A stretch of DNA of 64,000 bases from Lethocerus indicus. Its lineage: Eukaryota; Arthropoda; Insecta; Hemiptera; Belostomatidae. Each line of letters opens with the position of its first letter. Within the stretch, counting starts at the first letter, position 1. The DNA lies in contig JACDQD010000003.1 of NCBI GenBank assembly GCA_019843655.1, forward strand, positions 29,686,224 through 29,750,223, in the 5' to 3' direction. The notes under the pieces are model-generated. The model made no database searches. It saw nothing but the letters and a program-made list of their open reading frames with translations, and had not been told where the DNA came from. The translations under genes and the position numbers were made by a program. Shown piece by piece: positions 35,495 to 46,694 of this stretch.

Positions 35495-36160
35495 CTAATT
35501 AAGAGATTACATCTACATATCACTTGCACCTTGTTCATTTAGTTTAAGGGCATGGGGACAGATCTTAATTTAGAACAAACGAATTGTATATTCTTGCGTA
35601 ATATGTTTAAAACAAAATCAGCCTCAAAGTAACTTCAAGCTTTATTGGGAGTTTGATAATATCTGGTCAAGTTGGCCTCTCCCAGTGAACAAGTTACAAA
35701 TTAGAAGCGCGCGATGGCGCATGACTTTTTCAAAACAATTCCGACCGGTAAAAAATTGATACAAAAGAAATTTCCCGCGCTGTAACATTAAATCGAACAT
35801 TTAAAAAAATTTACTCCAATAGACTGCAGAAAATATATTTTTGCAGGAGATCAACTGTTTCCCGCTATCTGAAAAGTGAATTTTCCAAAATGTCCAACTG
35901 TAACCAAAGTGTAAAGTTACTCTGAGGGAAAGAGTTTCAAACGTATCACAGATATATTATATAAAATATATTTTCCTAAAAAAAAATAATTAATAATAAT
36001 CGACTAGACCTATCCAAATTGCACTGAATAACTCAAATTCTCGACGACCAATTAATACTAATTTGTCCGTATGAAATATGGGCAAACCGAACGAAAAATG
36101 TACAACGGTGGGAAATTAACAGGAACAAACTCCAATGGAAGAGAAACAGGTGGAAATAAG
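34569..36160. other. AT-rich gap with (TA)n tract
   Basis: No gene was recognised. It includes a (TA)n tract at 35445-35492. The right part is probably the 3' UTR of the minus-strand exons at 36161-37701, with AATAAA on the minus strand at about 35641. Confidence 0.5.
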
Positions 36161-37701
36161 TCACGAAGATGACTCTTCACGCTTGATCTTCTTCAGACAT
36201 CTGACTTCACCGTCCGAGTCCGTTGAGTCTATATCCGATGCAGGAGACAGTTCTTCCTCGTTCACTTCACTTTTCATCTACAAAGTTACACTAAATTAAA
36301 CCAACTGTAAACACAAAACTTGGAATCGTTACAATTCGATCGAATTAATACATTCTCATCCACTTATCTTTTCCTACTCTTGGATATGTCACGAACCCAG
36401 CAGCTAGTGTTGGATCTTTTGATTCACAATCGATTTATAATCTTATTGTTCGTAAGTTACATCGGTCTTTAATTTAATTATGAATAAAAGAAAAAATCAC
36501 CAAAACGGGCAATAATCTGAATTTCAAAAGGAAGCAAAAACAGATCTGCCATATAACTAAGGTAATCTATATTTTGTTACACAGATTTACAATAAATAAT
36601 ATGTCGTAAATGATATTATCTAACACGCGATAAGATTCTATGTAACTGTGGAGAGAACCTCGGGGTGTTCAACTACTGTTTTGGGGAGCCGATATTATTC
36701 TAGATTTTTGTTTCCAACTTTCCCTAACTCTTACAGGATTAACTATATTCCCCCAAGCAACAGTAGGAAGAGGAAGTTGAGTACTTTCCCTTATTTAAAA
36801 ATGTATATGCGGGGTTGCAGAGTTTGTTTCCATTCATCGAGAGGGAATAACGAAAAGGGATACGTCGTGATCTGAACCGTCTTTAACTCAATGAAAAAAT
36901 GTATGAAAGCTTAATACAATCGATTTAAAGGTAAAATGCAATGGAATATCTAATTGAGATCGTTTTCCCAATAAGAGCTTTACGGTTACGATATATGAAA
37001 ACAGGCAGTACGCGTCCCCGCCTCTGTAGTTACAGTCATATATTTAAGAAGAGGCGAGCGCGATCATATTTCAGAGCGAAACTTATCGATAATTATTTAA
37101 TATCTGGTACGGCCGATCAACTTGGCAATTTCGACGGAGCACGACGAAGCGCACCGAAAGGCCTAATACTGGGCTTATATATTTCTACGCTTCGTTTGTC
37201 TAAATTATACATACGTCTAAATATATAAGAAAGAAGGAAAAGAATCGTTAAGGCTAAACAATAATTCAAGATCAGGTTAGGCGTTAATAATTGTTGGGTG
37301 CCAAAGGTATTCTTGGATAAAGGGCGCCGCCAATTAGCGCCTATTGGTCTGGCTTTTACGCCCCTCTGCAGTTCGATCCTCTGCAAACTCTCCCACCCAA
37401 CACTTTACTTATATTCAACACGGCGGCCTATTTATCCTATCGCCGTCCTACACTCTTGTTCGCATCTATTTACGAGACAATAGATCCGTGAAACACACAA
37501 AATAGAAATAAAAGAGCGGTCCGGTCTCCTATATAATACGGTACAGGGCGTGTGGGCCGACTGAATGCCGTGGTACGTACCTGCTTCGGTGAATTGACGA
37601 ACGCCTGCCTACGCCTCCTGTACTTGGGTACATATTTCTCAGACGCCGGCAGTACTCTCCTTATATCGAAATCTTGATCGACTCGCGTGACCGTTTGCAA
37701 C
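36161..37701 (-). CDS. Unidentified gene, two putative 3' coding exons
   Basis: On the minus strand, exon 37701-37581 (acceptor 'gccgtcag', donor 'cag|gtacgt') codes LQTVTRVDQDFDIRRVLPAS and then EKYVPKYRRRRQAFVNSPKQ. It can splice in phase 0 to 36277-36161, coding MKSEVNEEELSPASDIDSTD and SDGEVRCLKKIKREESSS before TGA. The basic then acidic composition and the IKRE sumoylation-type motif suggest a nuclear protein. I do not recognise it and found no upstream exons; the model needs transcript support. It does not fuse in frame to the zinc-finger gene upstream. Confidence 0.4.
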
Positions 37702-38913
37702 CTGACGGCACAGAACCGATTTTGTCATCCAGTATTATTGCAACGCGGCCATAAGTACAGTAAAACCTCGATACGGATCTCGATACTGGAATTGCTGTTG
37801 AAGTTTCAAGTCCGTTATTTAGTTAAAATGGTTAAATTTCTTGGGTGAAATCGCAACTGCCCGGAGTAAGGATTTAAGTCGAAGACCCCAAGGGTAACCC
37901 AACCTAACCTATCCTCGCCTCCTTCCCAAAACTGTTTCAACTTGTCGAGCTCAAAATTAAGCCAGTAAGTAAGTATTTGATAAGGAATTCCATATCGATA
38001 CAAAGCGTTAAAATAAAGCGGTTATTAGACCGAAATAACTGCGTAATTAAAATAGGCATAATATCCACCAGCTCCCCCGCCATTACTACTGTGGGTTCCC
38101 TCACAGTAAATTAAGATTGGGCTCAAGATATTCCGCCTTGGCAGCTTTTACCGCATAAAAACGTAGGTTTTCCAAGCGCATTTAAAAAAATTGAGAAATT
38201 AGTCGGATTAAGTGTTCTACATGTACACATTATCGCTTATGTACTCACCTTAATTTTTAAACTGTAATACCCGAGTATAGGGATCGAAATAAATGTCTAA
38301 GTTTCACATATGATGTACGGATCAGCAATTTTATCGAGGGTTTACTGTATTTGTTCGCTTCTAACTTCATAGTAGGCGGCAATCCTTAAAAGTTCAAGAA
38401 AACCGTTACAAGGGACCATTGCACGTGGGAGCCCGCCAATTTCACATCCAAAATAATATACAAACAAGATTCTGTATTTTATCGTTATACCGACACTGCT
38501 ACTTGTTCGCTTTGTTTTATTTTTAAGGTAGTTTAAATTGAAACGTTCTTTAACGCAAGGATACATCTTTAGCCATGAAATGGACTAGGAGAATCCCTAC
38601 GTCTGTAAGGTAAATACCCTAGCATTACTTTTCCAGAGAAATATCGACTCATTTTTTTCAATTCGCATCATACAGTATTGTAGGGAAATAACTGATGATT
38701 TAACTTTCAAGTTGACCCATGATAATGGATCATGGGCCAGTCCTTTCTACTGGGATCAGTATTGCTGTTGGATTAATTTGTGGTGTTCATATGAATTTCC
38801 AGGCATAAACTGTTAAATTGTGATTCACAGCTTTGCATAACGTAAAAACAGAATTTTGATTTTATGTATTCGATATGTGCATGTACGCGCGAATAAAGTC
38901 GGGAATTTTGTAA
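37702..38913. other. Unassigned sequence between the unknown exons and the tRNA
   Basis: Upstream exons of the minus-strand gene may be here, but none was identified. A 49-codon minus-strand frame starts at 38083 (MAGELVDIMPI) with no convincing donor. Confidence 0.4.
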
Positions 38914-38986
38914 GTCCCTTTGGCGCAGAGGATAGCGCGTTGGACTTCTAATCCAAAGGTCGTGGGTTCGATCCCCACAAGGGATG
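38914..38986 (+). tRNA. tRNA-Arg(TCT): tRNA-Arg (anticodon UCU)
   Basis: A full cloverleaf of 73 nt without intron. The acceptor stem GTCCCTT pairs with AAGGGAT, with a G-U first pair. The D stem is GCGC/GCGC and the anticodon stem TTGGA/TCCAA with loop CTTCTAA. The T arm GTGGG/CCCAC has loop TTCGATC, and the discriminator is G. Anticodon TCT is at 38947-38949 and reads AGA/AGG. A Pol III terminator T-run starts at about 38989. Confidence 0.97.
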
Positions 38987-41268
38987 ATTCTTTTTTTCTT
39001 TTTTTTCTTGTAATTTATTTACAAGCGCACTACTCACATTTGTCAGTTCAACAGTAAGTAAATTAAAATTTAATATTTATCATTTGCGTGACACATTATT
39101 GTTCAATTTCCAACTAGATGTAGACTATTAAATGTTCGTACATTCTTTTTTATCACCAATCTTGTAATCAATTTAGATTTATGCATTGGCAACCTCCACA
39201 AATGTATAAAAATAATTATTAATAACAAACCAGGGCAAAACAAATGTATTTCAATACATTCACAAAAACATTTGAACTTATTACATTGAGGTATTCAAAC
39301 AACACAGTTTCTGGAGTTACATATATAATTACAAACATGCAAAAGCAATGCATATATAGCAAAACAACACTACAAAAATAATCAAAACAAAATTAAATAA
39401 TAACGGGCTAAATATATATAAATATATATACAGTGAGTGAGTATCAGATGTATTCTCAAACTCCATAATAATGCTGTTTTATTTTCTAGGGTAGTTTTTA
39501 ATTTAATTAAGCAACCTGAACTTATTATATGTTGAGTATAGTGACTTGTTCTTAAGACAACCATCTTAATTGAACACACTGAACACAGAGCATCCAGAGG
39601 GACTAAATGTTTTACTGTTTGTCAGAACAGAAATAAAACAAAAAATGTCAGTAACCGAAAAATAAAATAATAGCAAAGTGGAAGATGATTTTGTCAGTGA
39701 AATGATTATCACTATTGCTACTGATTTTAATTTTTTTTAAAATGAGGTTTCGTCAAGAAGAAAAACAGTGCCTAGTCCAGAGAATTTTAGCCACACTATT
39801 AAACAGTGAGGTGGTACATTATCAAACAATAAAGGGTACACTGACATCTCATGAAGAAATATACCAGTTTCAGGCACTTTTGAATATAGAAATACTGTGG
39901 AAGATTATCTAAGAGTCTTATTTAAACATGCTTACATTTCATTCTGTAGAATCATTTAATTGAATACTGCAGTTTTCTCGATCTTCTGTCTCCTCTCACT
40001 GGTTTGGTATTTTACTTTTCCTAAGTATTCCAAACCATTAAATTAATATTGCACTCTGCCACTAAACTAAAGTTTGGCAATATGCAATCCTTTCAAGAAA
40101 ATGGGGGCTCTGGACAAATGAAGAGACTTATGTTTTGTCAACATTTAAATAGTATATACCAATATTTATATCACTCACTGTATATATATAAAACAGGCAA
40201 TATATGAAATTGCTATTAAAATAATAGTCCTGTAATCTTATAGAATACTAAAAAAAAAAGAAACAAGAGTGCCAGGGCAGGTGATAAGTGAAATATGGAA
40301 ATCATTATTTGTAGTATTATTGGTAATACTTCTCATTTTGCAAAAATAGCAATGAAGGAACAGCTTTGTGTTAATGCTTAACTCACATTTCTAATTTGGA
40401 TCTAAGAATAATATTTTCTTTATAAACACCTTAAATGTTCCTATCTCAAATTCATAATTAATAACTTTAACATGTAATAAATTAACTTAAAACTAGCGCT
40501 TTGCAGGTCTATATAGTTGAGCTCATTCCAAAATGTAAATATTTGATTATTTTCAATAGAAAATCTTCAAGTAATATAATTCTCATTCCATTTTGATGTT
40601 CCTTGTTTTTTCTGTTTAGCCTATTCATTTTATTCCATACTCTGAAATGTAAGTATACAAAATTATTAATAATAAAACATTTAGTAAAATGCAACACTTA
40701 TTAAGGAAACTTTAGAATAAAATATTTTTACGCAATAACATTTACTATTCTTAGTTATCAAATTAATCTTGTATTTATATGAAATACCTTATATACGTAT
40801 ACATTTATTTAATATATATTACATATATAATATCTACCCGCCTGCAAAAACAAAAATAAAAACTCGCAAAAACAATAAGCTAAAGGGAAACAAGCAAACA
40901 AAGAAGCGGTTAGAAAAAGGTACTTATTATTAAACCTAATACTACTGTGCTCAATGAAAATAATAAATTATACATCGGGTTATTTCGAGATACCAATCTA
41001 ACTTATACATATACAAAATAACATCATGCACATGTATACATTTCATAAAAACACATAAAACAATTTATTAAAATGGGAAGTGATCACAGAATAATCACCT
41101 TAGTGACAACTCTGCGAACTATCTTCACCCATATTTGAAATATACCAAACTTTAATTTAAGAAGTTATTTTTTCCAGGAATATTCTCACAAAACAAAACT
41201 TTCAGTTACAGATATACTAAATATTAAAATATATATATATATATAAAAAAAAAGATATACCACAAACA
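38987..41268. other. AT-rich gap downstream of the zinc-finger gene
   Basis: No gene was recognised. The right part is the probable 3' UTR of the minus-strand zinc-finger gene, with AATAAA on the minus strand near 41064. A small fragment of repeat R2 ('ctcgatcttctgtctcctct' and 'cactggtttggt') lies at about 39975-40030. Confidence 0.6.
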
Positions 41269-42421
41269 TTACCTCTGCTCCTCGCTGGTCACATAAAGGT
41301 CATCTGGCCTGTGATACATGTTATGATTGTGGTAGGCCCTTTGATTGTAAAAGAGAGCGTCACAGGTGTTGCACTTGTAAAGGTCCGGTGGGACAGCTGA
41401 CCTTTCCTGCCGACTGTGCTGTCCTTCCAGATGTTTCTGGAGGTTGAATTTTACAATATACTCAAATCCACAGAGGTGGCAATAGTAAACACTCTGCGGA
41501 TCGCCGGCATTATTGTAACGGATTTTCTTGCTCGGGGGAGGAGTCTCAATCTGTTTATATAGAGTCACTACCCTGGAATGAAAATCACAGAAAACCATTT
41601 TCCTTAAGACCTCTCAACTTTCAACAGACCCAGAGGAAACATCAAAACATGTTCGCTATAGGAAAAGTACGTATACTAAAACTATACAAAGACCTGGATG
41701 ATATAAGACTGTGTATAAAAATGTATACACACAGTTTGCTCGATCTTCTGCCTCATCCTGCTGGTTTGGTCTTTTTTTGCATGCAGTCTTCAGCAGCTCT
41801 TTTTGTCAATAGGTGGGAGGTCATCTTTTACTGCAATAGTAAAAGTACCCACCACCCAACTCACAAACAGTGCTACTAGTGAAGATGGCTAACAGCCAAA
41901 ACCGGACTAGCGAAAGATCAAACCTGCAAGAAGAGACTGAAGATTGCAAGAACGATAATAAAGTGATAATACTGTTTTTTTTGTTCTTGTCTTCTTTAAA
42001 ATTATCGAATCAAATATAAATGTGTCAATTTCTCGCAATAGATATTTCAATCTTTTGCCCTGCAGGCATTTTTGACACCTAAATAAATGCAAACAAATGA
42101 CACGTAGTAAAAATGTATAAAATATTAAAACACCTGTGGTGTGCAGATTTGTCGTGGTATTCGTGTGCACTTTTCGTGTAGAAGACAACTCCGCACTGGT
42201 AACACGGGTAAGGGTTTTTCGGTACATATTCATTTTCATGTTCTTCCTTCAAGTGTTTATCTCGATGACCCTAAAGAAAAATTATTCGCAATATTCATAT
42301 ATAATAATTTGTAACATATCGAAAATAAGCTTTAGGCCAAGAAAACAGGGCCTCAAAACAATTGTAACACTTATAAGATTGTTAATGCTAGTGTTTCTTG
42401 TAGGAAGAGTAAAAACCACTA

Positions 42422-42471
<50 letters not shown>

Positions 42472-44105
42472 TACTTTGAGTCATATGACAAAAGTTCATG
42501 TGCTATTAAAATGATTTTCAAAATTATACAAAACACATTCCTGGAAAGTTCAACATTATTTTATGAGGTGTTGATACAATATAAGTGCATAAAATAACAA
42601 TATTATTTAAGTATAATGAAATTTGAACCGTATTTTAAATGGCACTAAGAAATTTAGTATGCATTGATAAAGTATTAAACTAGTTAAGGTATAACAAGTA
42701 AAACATTTTTGAAAATATCAAGCAATTTATCCTCAAATAATAAATTCTGCTCCATTGTTTACAGTGTTAATAATTGGCTTCCCAATGTCCTATATATCCT
42801 GCATATGTTATGCCGCAACAGTATTATTTATTTATATATTTTTTACACCTTTAGAGACCTGTAATGCACTGAGAGTGTTACAGTACAGTCTAACTCCCCG
42901 ATTTACACCAACTCACAAAACAAAATCTATGGCATATGTCCAATATCTGGGTCCTTAAAAGCTCTACACCCATTATCAGCATTATTTAAATCATCGTTTC
43001 AAAGAAAGTATAGCAATATTACATATGAAAACAAAATAGTAAAGCAATAAATATCAGATATAAACCCCAATGAACAGATTTAAATTATATAATTTTGTGT
43101 GTTTATAAAATGTACTGTTATGCTCCCTGTCTATCCCTTAATAAAAGATGTAATAATGTCTTACTTTCTGGTTTCATGAATATGAAGAACGCCATTTATT
43201 TATTATCTGGGAGGAAGGATTAGTTTTGAAATATGAATTAAATTGCCCAACTTGTCATCCATTAAACTGAAAATTTTTAAAATTCATTTCAAATAGTAGA
43301 GAACATAGGTTTATTATGCATCAATTGTTTACCCTATTGTTTCTACCCATATTTTAGTTCGAAAACATATATTGGTTTATAGTCATTTTTTAATTCTGAC
43401 AAAATTTCACTACTGATGTCAATTCACCCAAATATGACACCCAGAAAGCAACACCACCAAATTTTAAATTTTAAAATGGATCAGGAATACCCACTAATTT
43501 TTAACTGTAGGACAACTGAATTTCAACCGATAGGCCTTTTTATTTTCAGGTAAACCTTCGGATAATTGTTATAAACGGAATAACAAACAAAACAATGTAA
43601 TGTGTGCAATGGCAAGTAAGTTGATGGGGGCTTACTTTGAGTGGAAACTGCATTCCACACTGTGGGCAATAGTGTTTGGCAGCGTGGAAAGGGTGCTTCC
43701 TGAACTTGTGCTGTATCGCCTTCGTGTTACAGGTGAAAGCTTCGCCGCAGACGTCGCATATGACGTGCGTGCCTATCTGGGACCCCGTCCCTTTGATGTA
43801 GGTCCGGTCAGTGTTGGTCAGCTCCTGAAGCTCCCCCGAAGGTGTCAACCGCCGGCCCTTCAGGTCGATCTCTTTGTTGGCGTGTTTTCTGGAAAACGAA
43901 AAAATACAAACAAAAAATAAGGGAATGATCGGTGCCGAGGGCAAATTTGGGGCGAAAGCCGACGGTTGTCAGAGAATAAACGCCGACAGGCGGTCACCAA
44001 CCGAGCCTGGGACGTGCCCTACCTGAAATGTTCTTTTAGAGCTTCCTTCGAATCCAGTTTTGACTCGCAGAGAACACAGGTGTGACTCCCCTCGAGTTTT
44101 GACAT
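41269..44105 (-). CDS. C2H2 zinc-finger protein, six fingers, 258 aa
   Basis: Four minus-strand exons (44105-44023, 43888-43636, 42270-42134, 41572-41269) join in consistent phase to 777 bp. The start MSKLEGSHTCVLC leads directly into finger 1 (C-x2-C-x12-H-x3-H), which is completed across intron 1. Finger 2 is CDVCGEAF...HKFRKH. Finger 3 is CPQCGMQF...HLKEEH, split by intron 2. Fingers 4 (CYQCGVVF), 5 (CHLCGFEY) and 6 (CNTCDALF) follow. Long linkers separate several fingers, so it is not a classic TGEKP tandem array. It is probably a nuclear DNA- or RNA-binding protein; the orthologue is not recognised. The end at TAA 41269-41271 follows EEQR; a 'gaggtaatg' there could alternatively be a donor to a further exon. 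Confidence 0.87.
41735..42085. repeat. Dispersed repeat family R2, longer copy
   Basis: The left end 'ctcgatcttctgcctcatcc' with 'gctggtttggtctt' and the inverted right end 'aagatggctaacagccaaaa' with 'ccggactagcgaaagatcaa' form a foldback. The distal part 'ataaatgtgtcaattt' to 'tgccctgcagg' matches 49.63-49.68 kb. It sits in the last zinc-finger intron. Confidence 0.65.
42425..42468. repeat. (TA)n microsatellite
   Basis: An AT dinucleotide run in a zinc-finger gene intron. Confidence 0.97.
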
Positions 44106-44542
44106 AGTTGTCACTGAACTAAACACAAGATTGAACTACACTACGCGGCCATCAGGTGATTGTTTGTGTCTCTCAAAACGTTTCGATACATCGATTCTAT
44201 CGGCTCCCCCCCCGCAACCGTCCAACCCAATCAAGAGTTGATCTAAATATCGATTCTTTACCACCGACTTTTTGAACGTATGAAACGACTTAAAAAAGTT
44301 GCTAAATATATTAATTTGTCTACCTCGATTGTTTTGTCGGATTCCCCTCATTATAATACCCACGAACCCTCTTCGTTCGTTCGAGGTGAAATTTTCGCTA
44401 TGTTCGATTTATGATCATTAAGTTCAATTTAAGTGGTCCATATTACCTTATGTTCACGTAGAACATAAGCCCTAGATAATAATCTCGATTACAAATCACA
44501 ATATATTGGGATATTTTAATTGTAATTTACAAAAAGTAATAT

Positions 44543-44622
<80 letters not shown>

Positions 44623-45353
44623 GTAATAGTTTATAATTATTAGTAAACTAAATGCAGAAAAAAAACTTAAGTTCGAGTTGAACATTGTAAGCTGTATATA
44701 ATAATCTCTATTATAAATGACCAAATATTGGCATGTATATATATATATATATATATATAATCCTAAAGTTCCACTTTATATTACAGTCTATAATTATTTG
44801 AGAACTAAAGGAAGATAAAAGCATTATATTACCGATAAATCTAAAACGAGAAAAGCGTATCGCTATACAAATATGGTAATGCACCGTACACGCTTCATTT
44901 CAAAAACAGATGGCGTTTTAATTCAATCGTTAGTTTTAATTGTTAATGGACATCAATCGCCGATAATAATTAAATAGACGAGTTGCGGCGTCCGAAGTGT
45001 GGCCAATCTGTTTCTAATATGGGAAGGTCAATTTTGAAATAAGCGGCAAATCAGCTGATGTCGCTGATGTTACTTCTGTTGTGATCTGTGTTTAATTTAA
45101 TATGTACCTCGTATAACATAGGCGTTTAGATATGTTAATCAAACTTTTTTATAATATTTAATCTAATTTATATTTGCCGACTGTTCTATTATGTAACTCG
45201 TGAGTTGTTCCTGCCCCCTTCTTACTTTGTCCGAACCCCGAGGGAATTCCGTATTCTGTATTTGGATCTCGGTCGTAGTCTTTCGGTCTTAAACGCTAAC
45301 CTGTAAATCGATTTCTTTTTCTTTTTTTATTCATTATTATTTATTTAAAGCAG
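44106..45353. promoter_or_regulatory. Head-to-head intergenic region, zinc finger and CUEDC1
   Basis: About 1.25 kb separates the two divergent coding starts. It contains (CA)n/(TA)n tracts at 44545-44618 and 44738-44759. The stretch 45160-45310 is less AT-rich and likely holds the CUEDC1 5' UTR exon. A polypyrimidine tract and 'aaagcag' acceptor at 45343-45353 indicate an upstream non-coding exon. Exact start sites cannot be fixed by eye. Confidence 0.5.
44545..44618. repeat. (CA)n-(TA)n compound microsatellite
   Basis: About 9 CA units run into about 28 TA units. Confidence 0.97.
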
Positions 45354-45394
45354 CCGATTGTCCTTCTGTTTCCAAGAGGAAAGGAGTGGTAAGG

Positions 45395-46637
45395 ATGGCC
45401 ACTGTCCAGCAACAGACAACCCAACTTGAGTTCAATCAGGCGATGGCCGATTTCAAGACTATGTTCCCAGCTATGGACGACGACGTTATAGAGGTAAAGC
45501 AGGATATAAAAAGACGGCTTAGTAGTCGTAGCAGGTGGGACATTGTTAATCTAATTAACGGATACTTACAGGCCGTATTGAGATCGAATCAGGGAGCTGT
45601 AGACGCGACTATAGACCAGCTATTGGCGATGAGCACCGACAATGAGAATGAAAAGATACGCCATGAGTTGGAACAGCAGTTGTCACCGACCTTGACTGTC
45701 ACCGCATTGGGATTAAGGTAGATTGCTGCCAAATTATGATCGAAGCCACACTAGTGTCAATCATTTGTTCAAATGTATTATGACTCTTCTGATCTTGTGT
45801 CCCCACTTGATTATTTGTCTTTTGCTTGACCTGTTTTGGCTTCTCGCCATCTGTAAGGCCATATTCAAACAGACTCACCGAGTCAAATCAGCTAGCTCTC
45901 AGTTTAATTCCTTCAAACTGAGGTAACACATATTATGGTACGCGGAATATCAACCATATTGTTTGAAGTTATCTATGGGACACTTATTTTATTTTCGGTG
46001 TCTGTCATATCTTAGCTGATTGGTTTTATATCTGTTAATAGTTACTCTTCTCAAGTATTGGCATAGTTTATTGCTTAAAGAATCAGGATAACAAATCCTG
46101 AAGACACCGGATCCAAATAACAGTGGTGGATCAAGCTTCCTTTCAATTAAATCCTTTAAATAATGCTTGTACTAATCCACCTGAGGGGTCTTCTCAAAAT
46201 TCAGCAATAACTTGATTATAAGTTTAAAAAGAAAAGTAGCAAAAATATTACATAGTTTTGTACTCTGAGGACTGCCATTTTAATACTGTTCAGTCCTAGC
46301 CTGTTATACACATACTGTACATTGTTGAACAATTACTCTGTGATATAGGCATTCTTAAATAGAATCTTAGATGTCTGACATAGTACAATTGTTAGTAGTT
46401 AAAGTTTCTTTTAATGTCTTCAAATGTGTTGCTCTGTTTGTTCTACAGTTTTATGTAACTCATAGAAGAAAATAACACATCCAGGTTAATTGGGGTTATT
46501 AGCGGTTTAAGAAAAAAACAAGTACACTACAAATTACCATTCTGTTAGCCAAGAGTTGTTAATAAGATATTTGAATCTTTGCGTCATTCGAACATTGTTA
46601 TGTTAACAGAAATGGTTGATGCTGTGATTTTATTTTT

Positions 46638-46694
<57 letters not shown>

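Noticed and set aside
36648..36875. 75-codon plus-strand frame
   Set aside because: It has no ATG-linked promoter, no splice signals and no recognisable motif; it lies in the putative intron of the minus-strand exons.
37937..38083. Minus-strand frame MAGELVDIMPI... as a first exon of the unknown gene
   Set aside because: No donor of the required phase was found to join it to the exon at 37701.
36161..41572. Extension of the zinc-finger gene into the exons at 36-37.7 kb
   Set aside because: Splicing from the possible 'agag|gtaatg' donor into 36277 creates an immediate stop, and the phase does not match. A shared transcript is unlikely.
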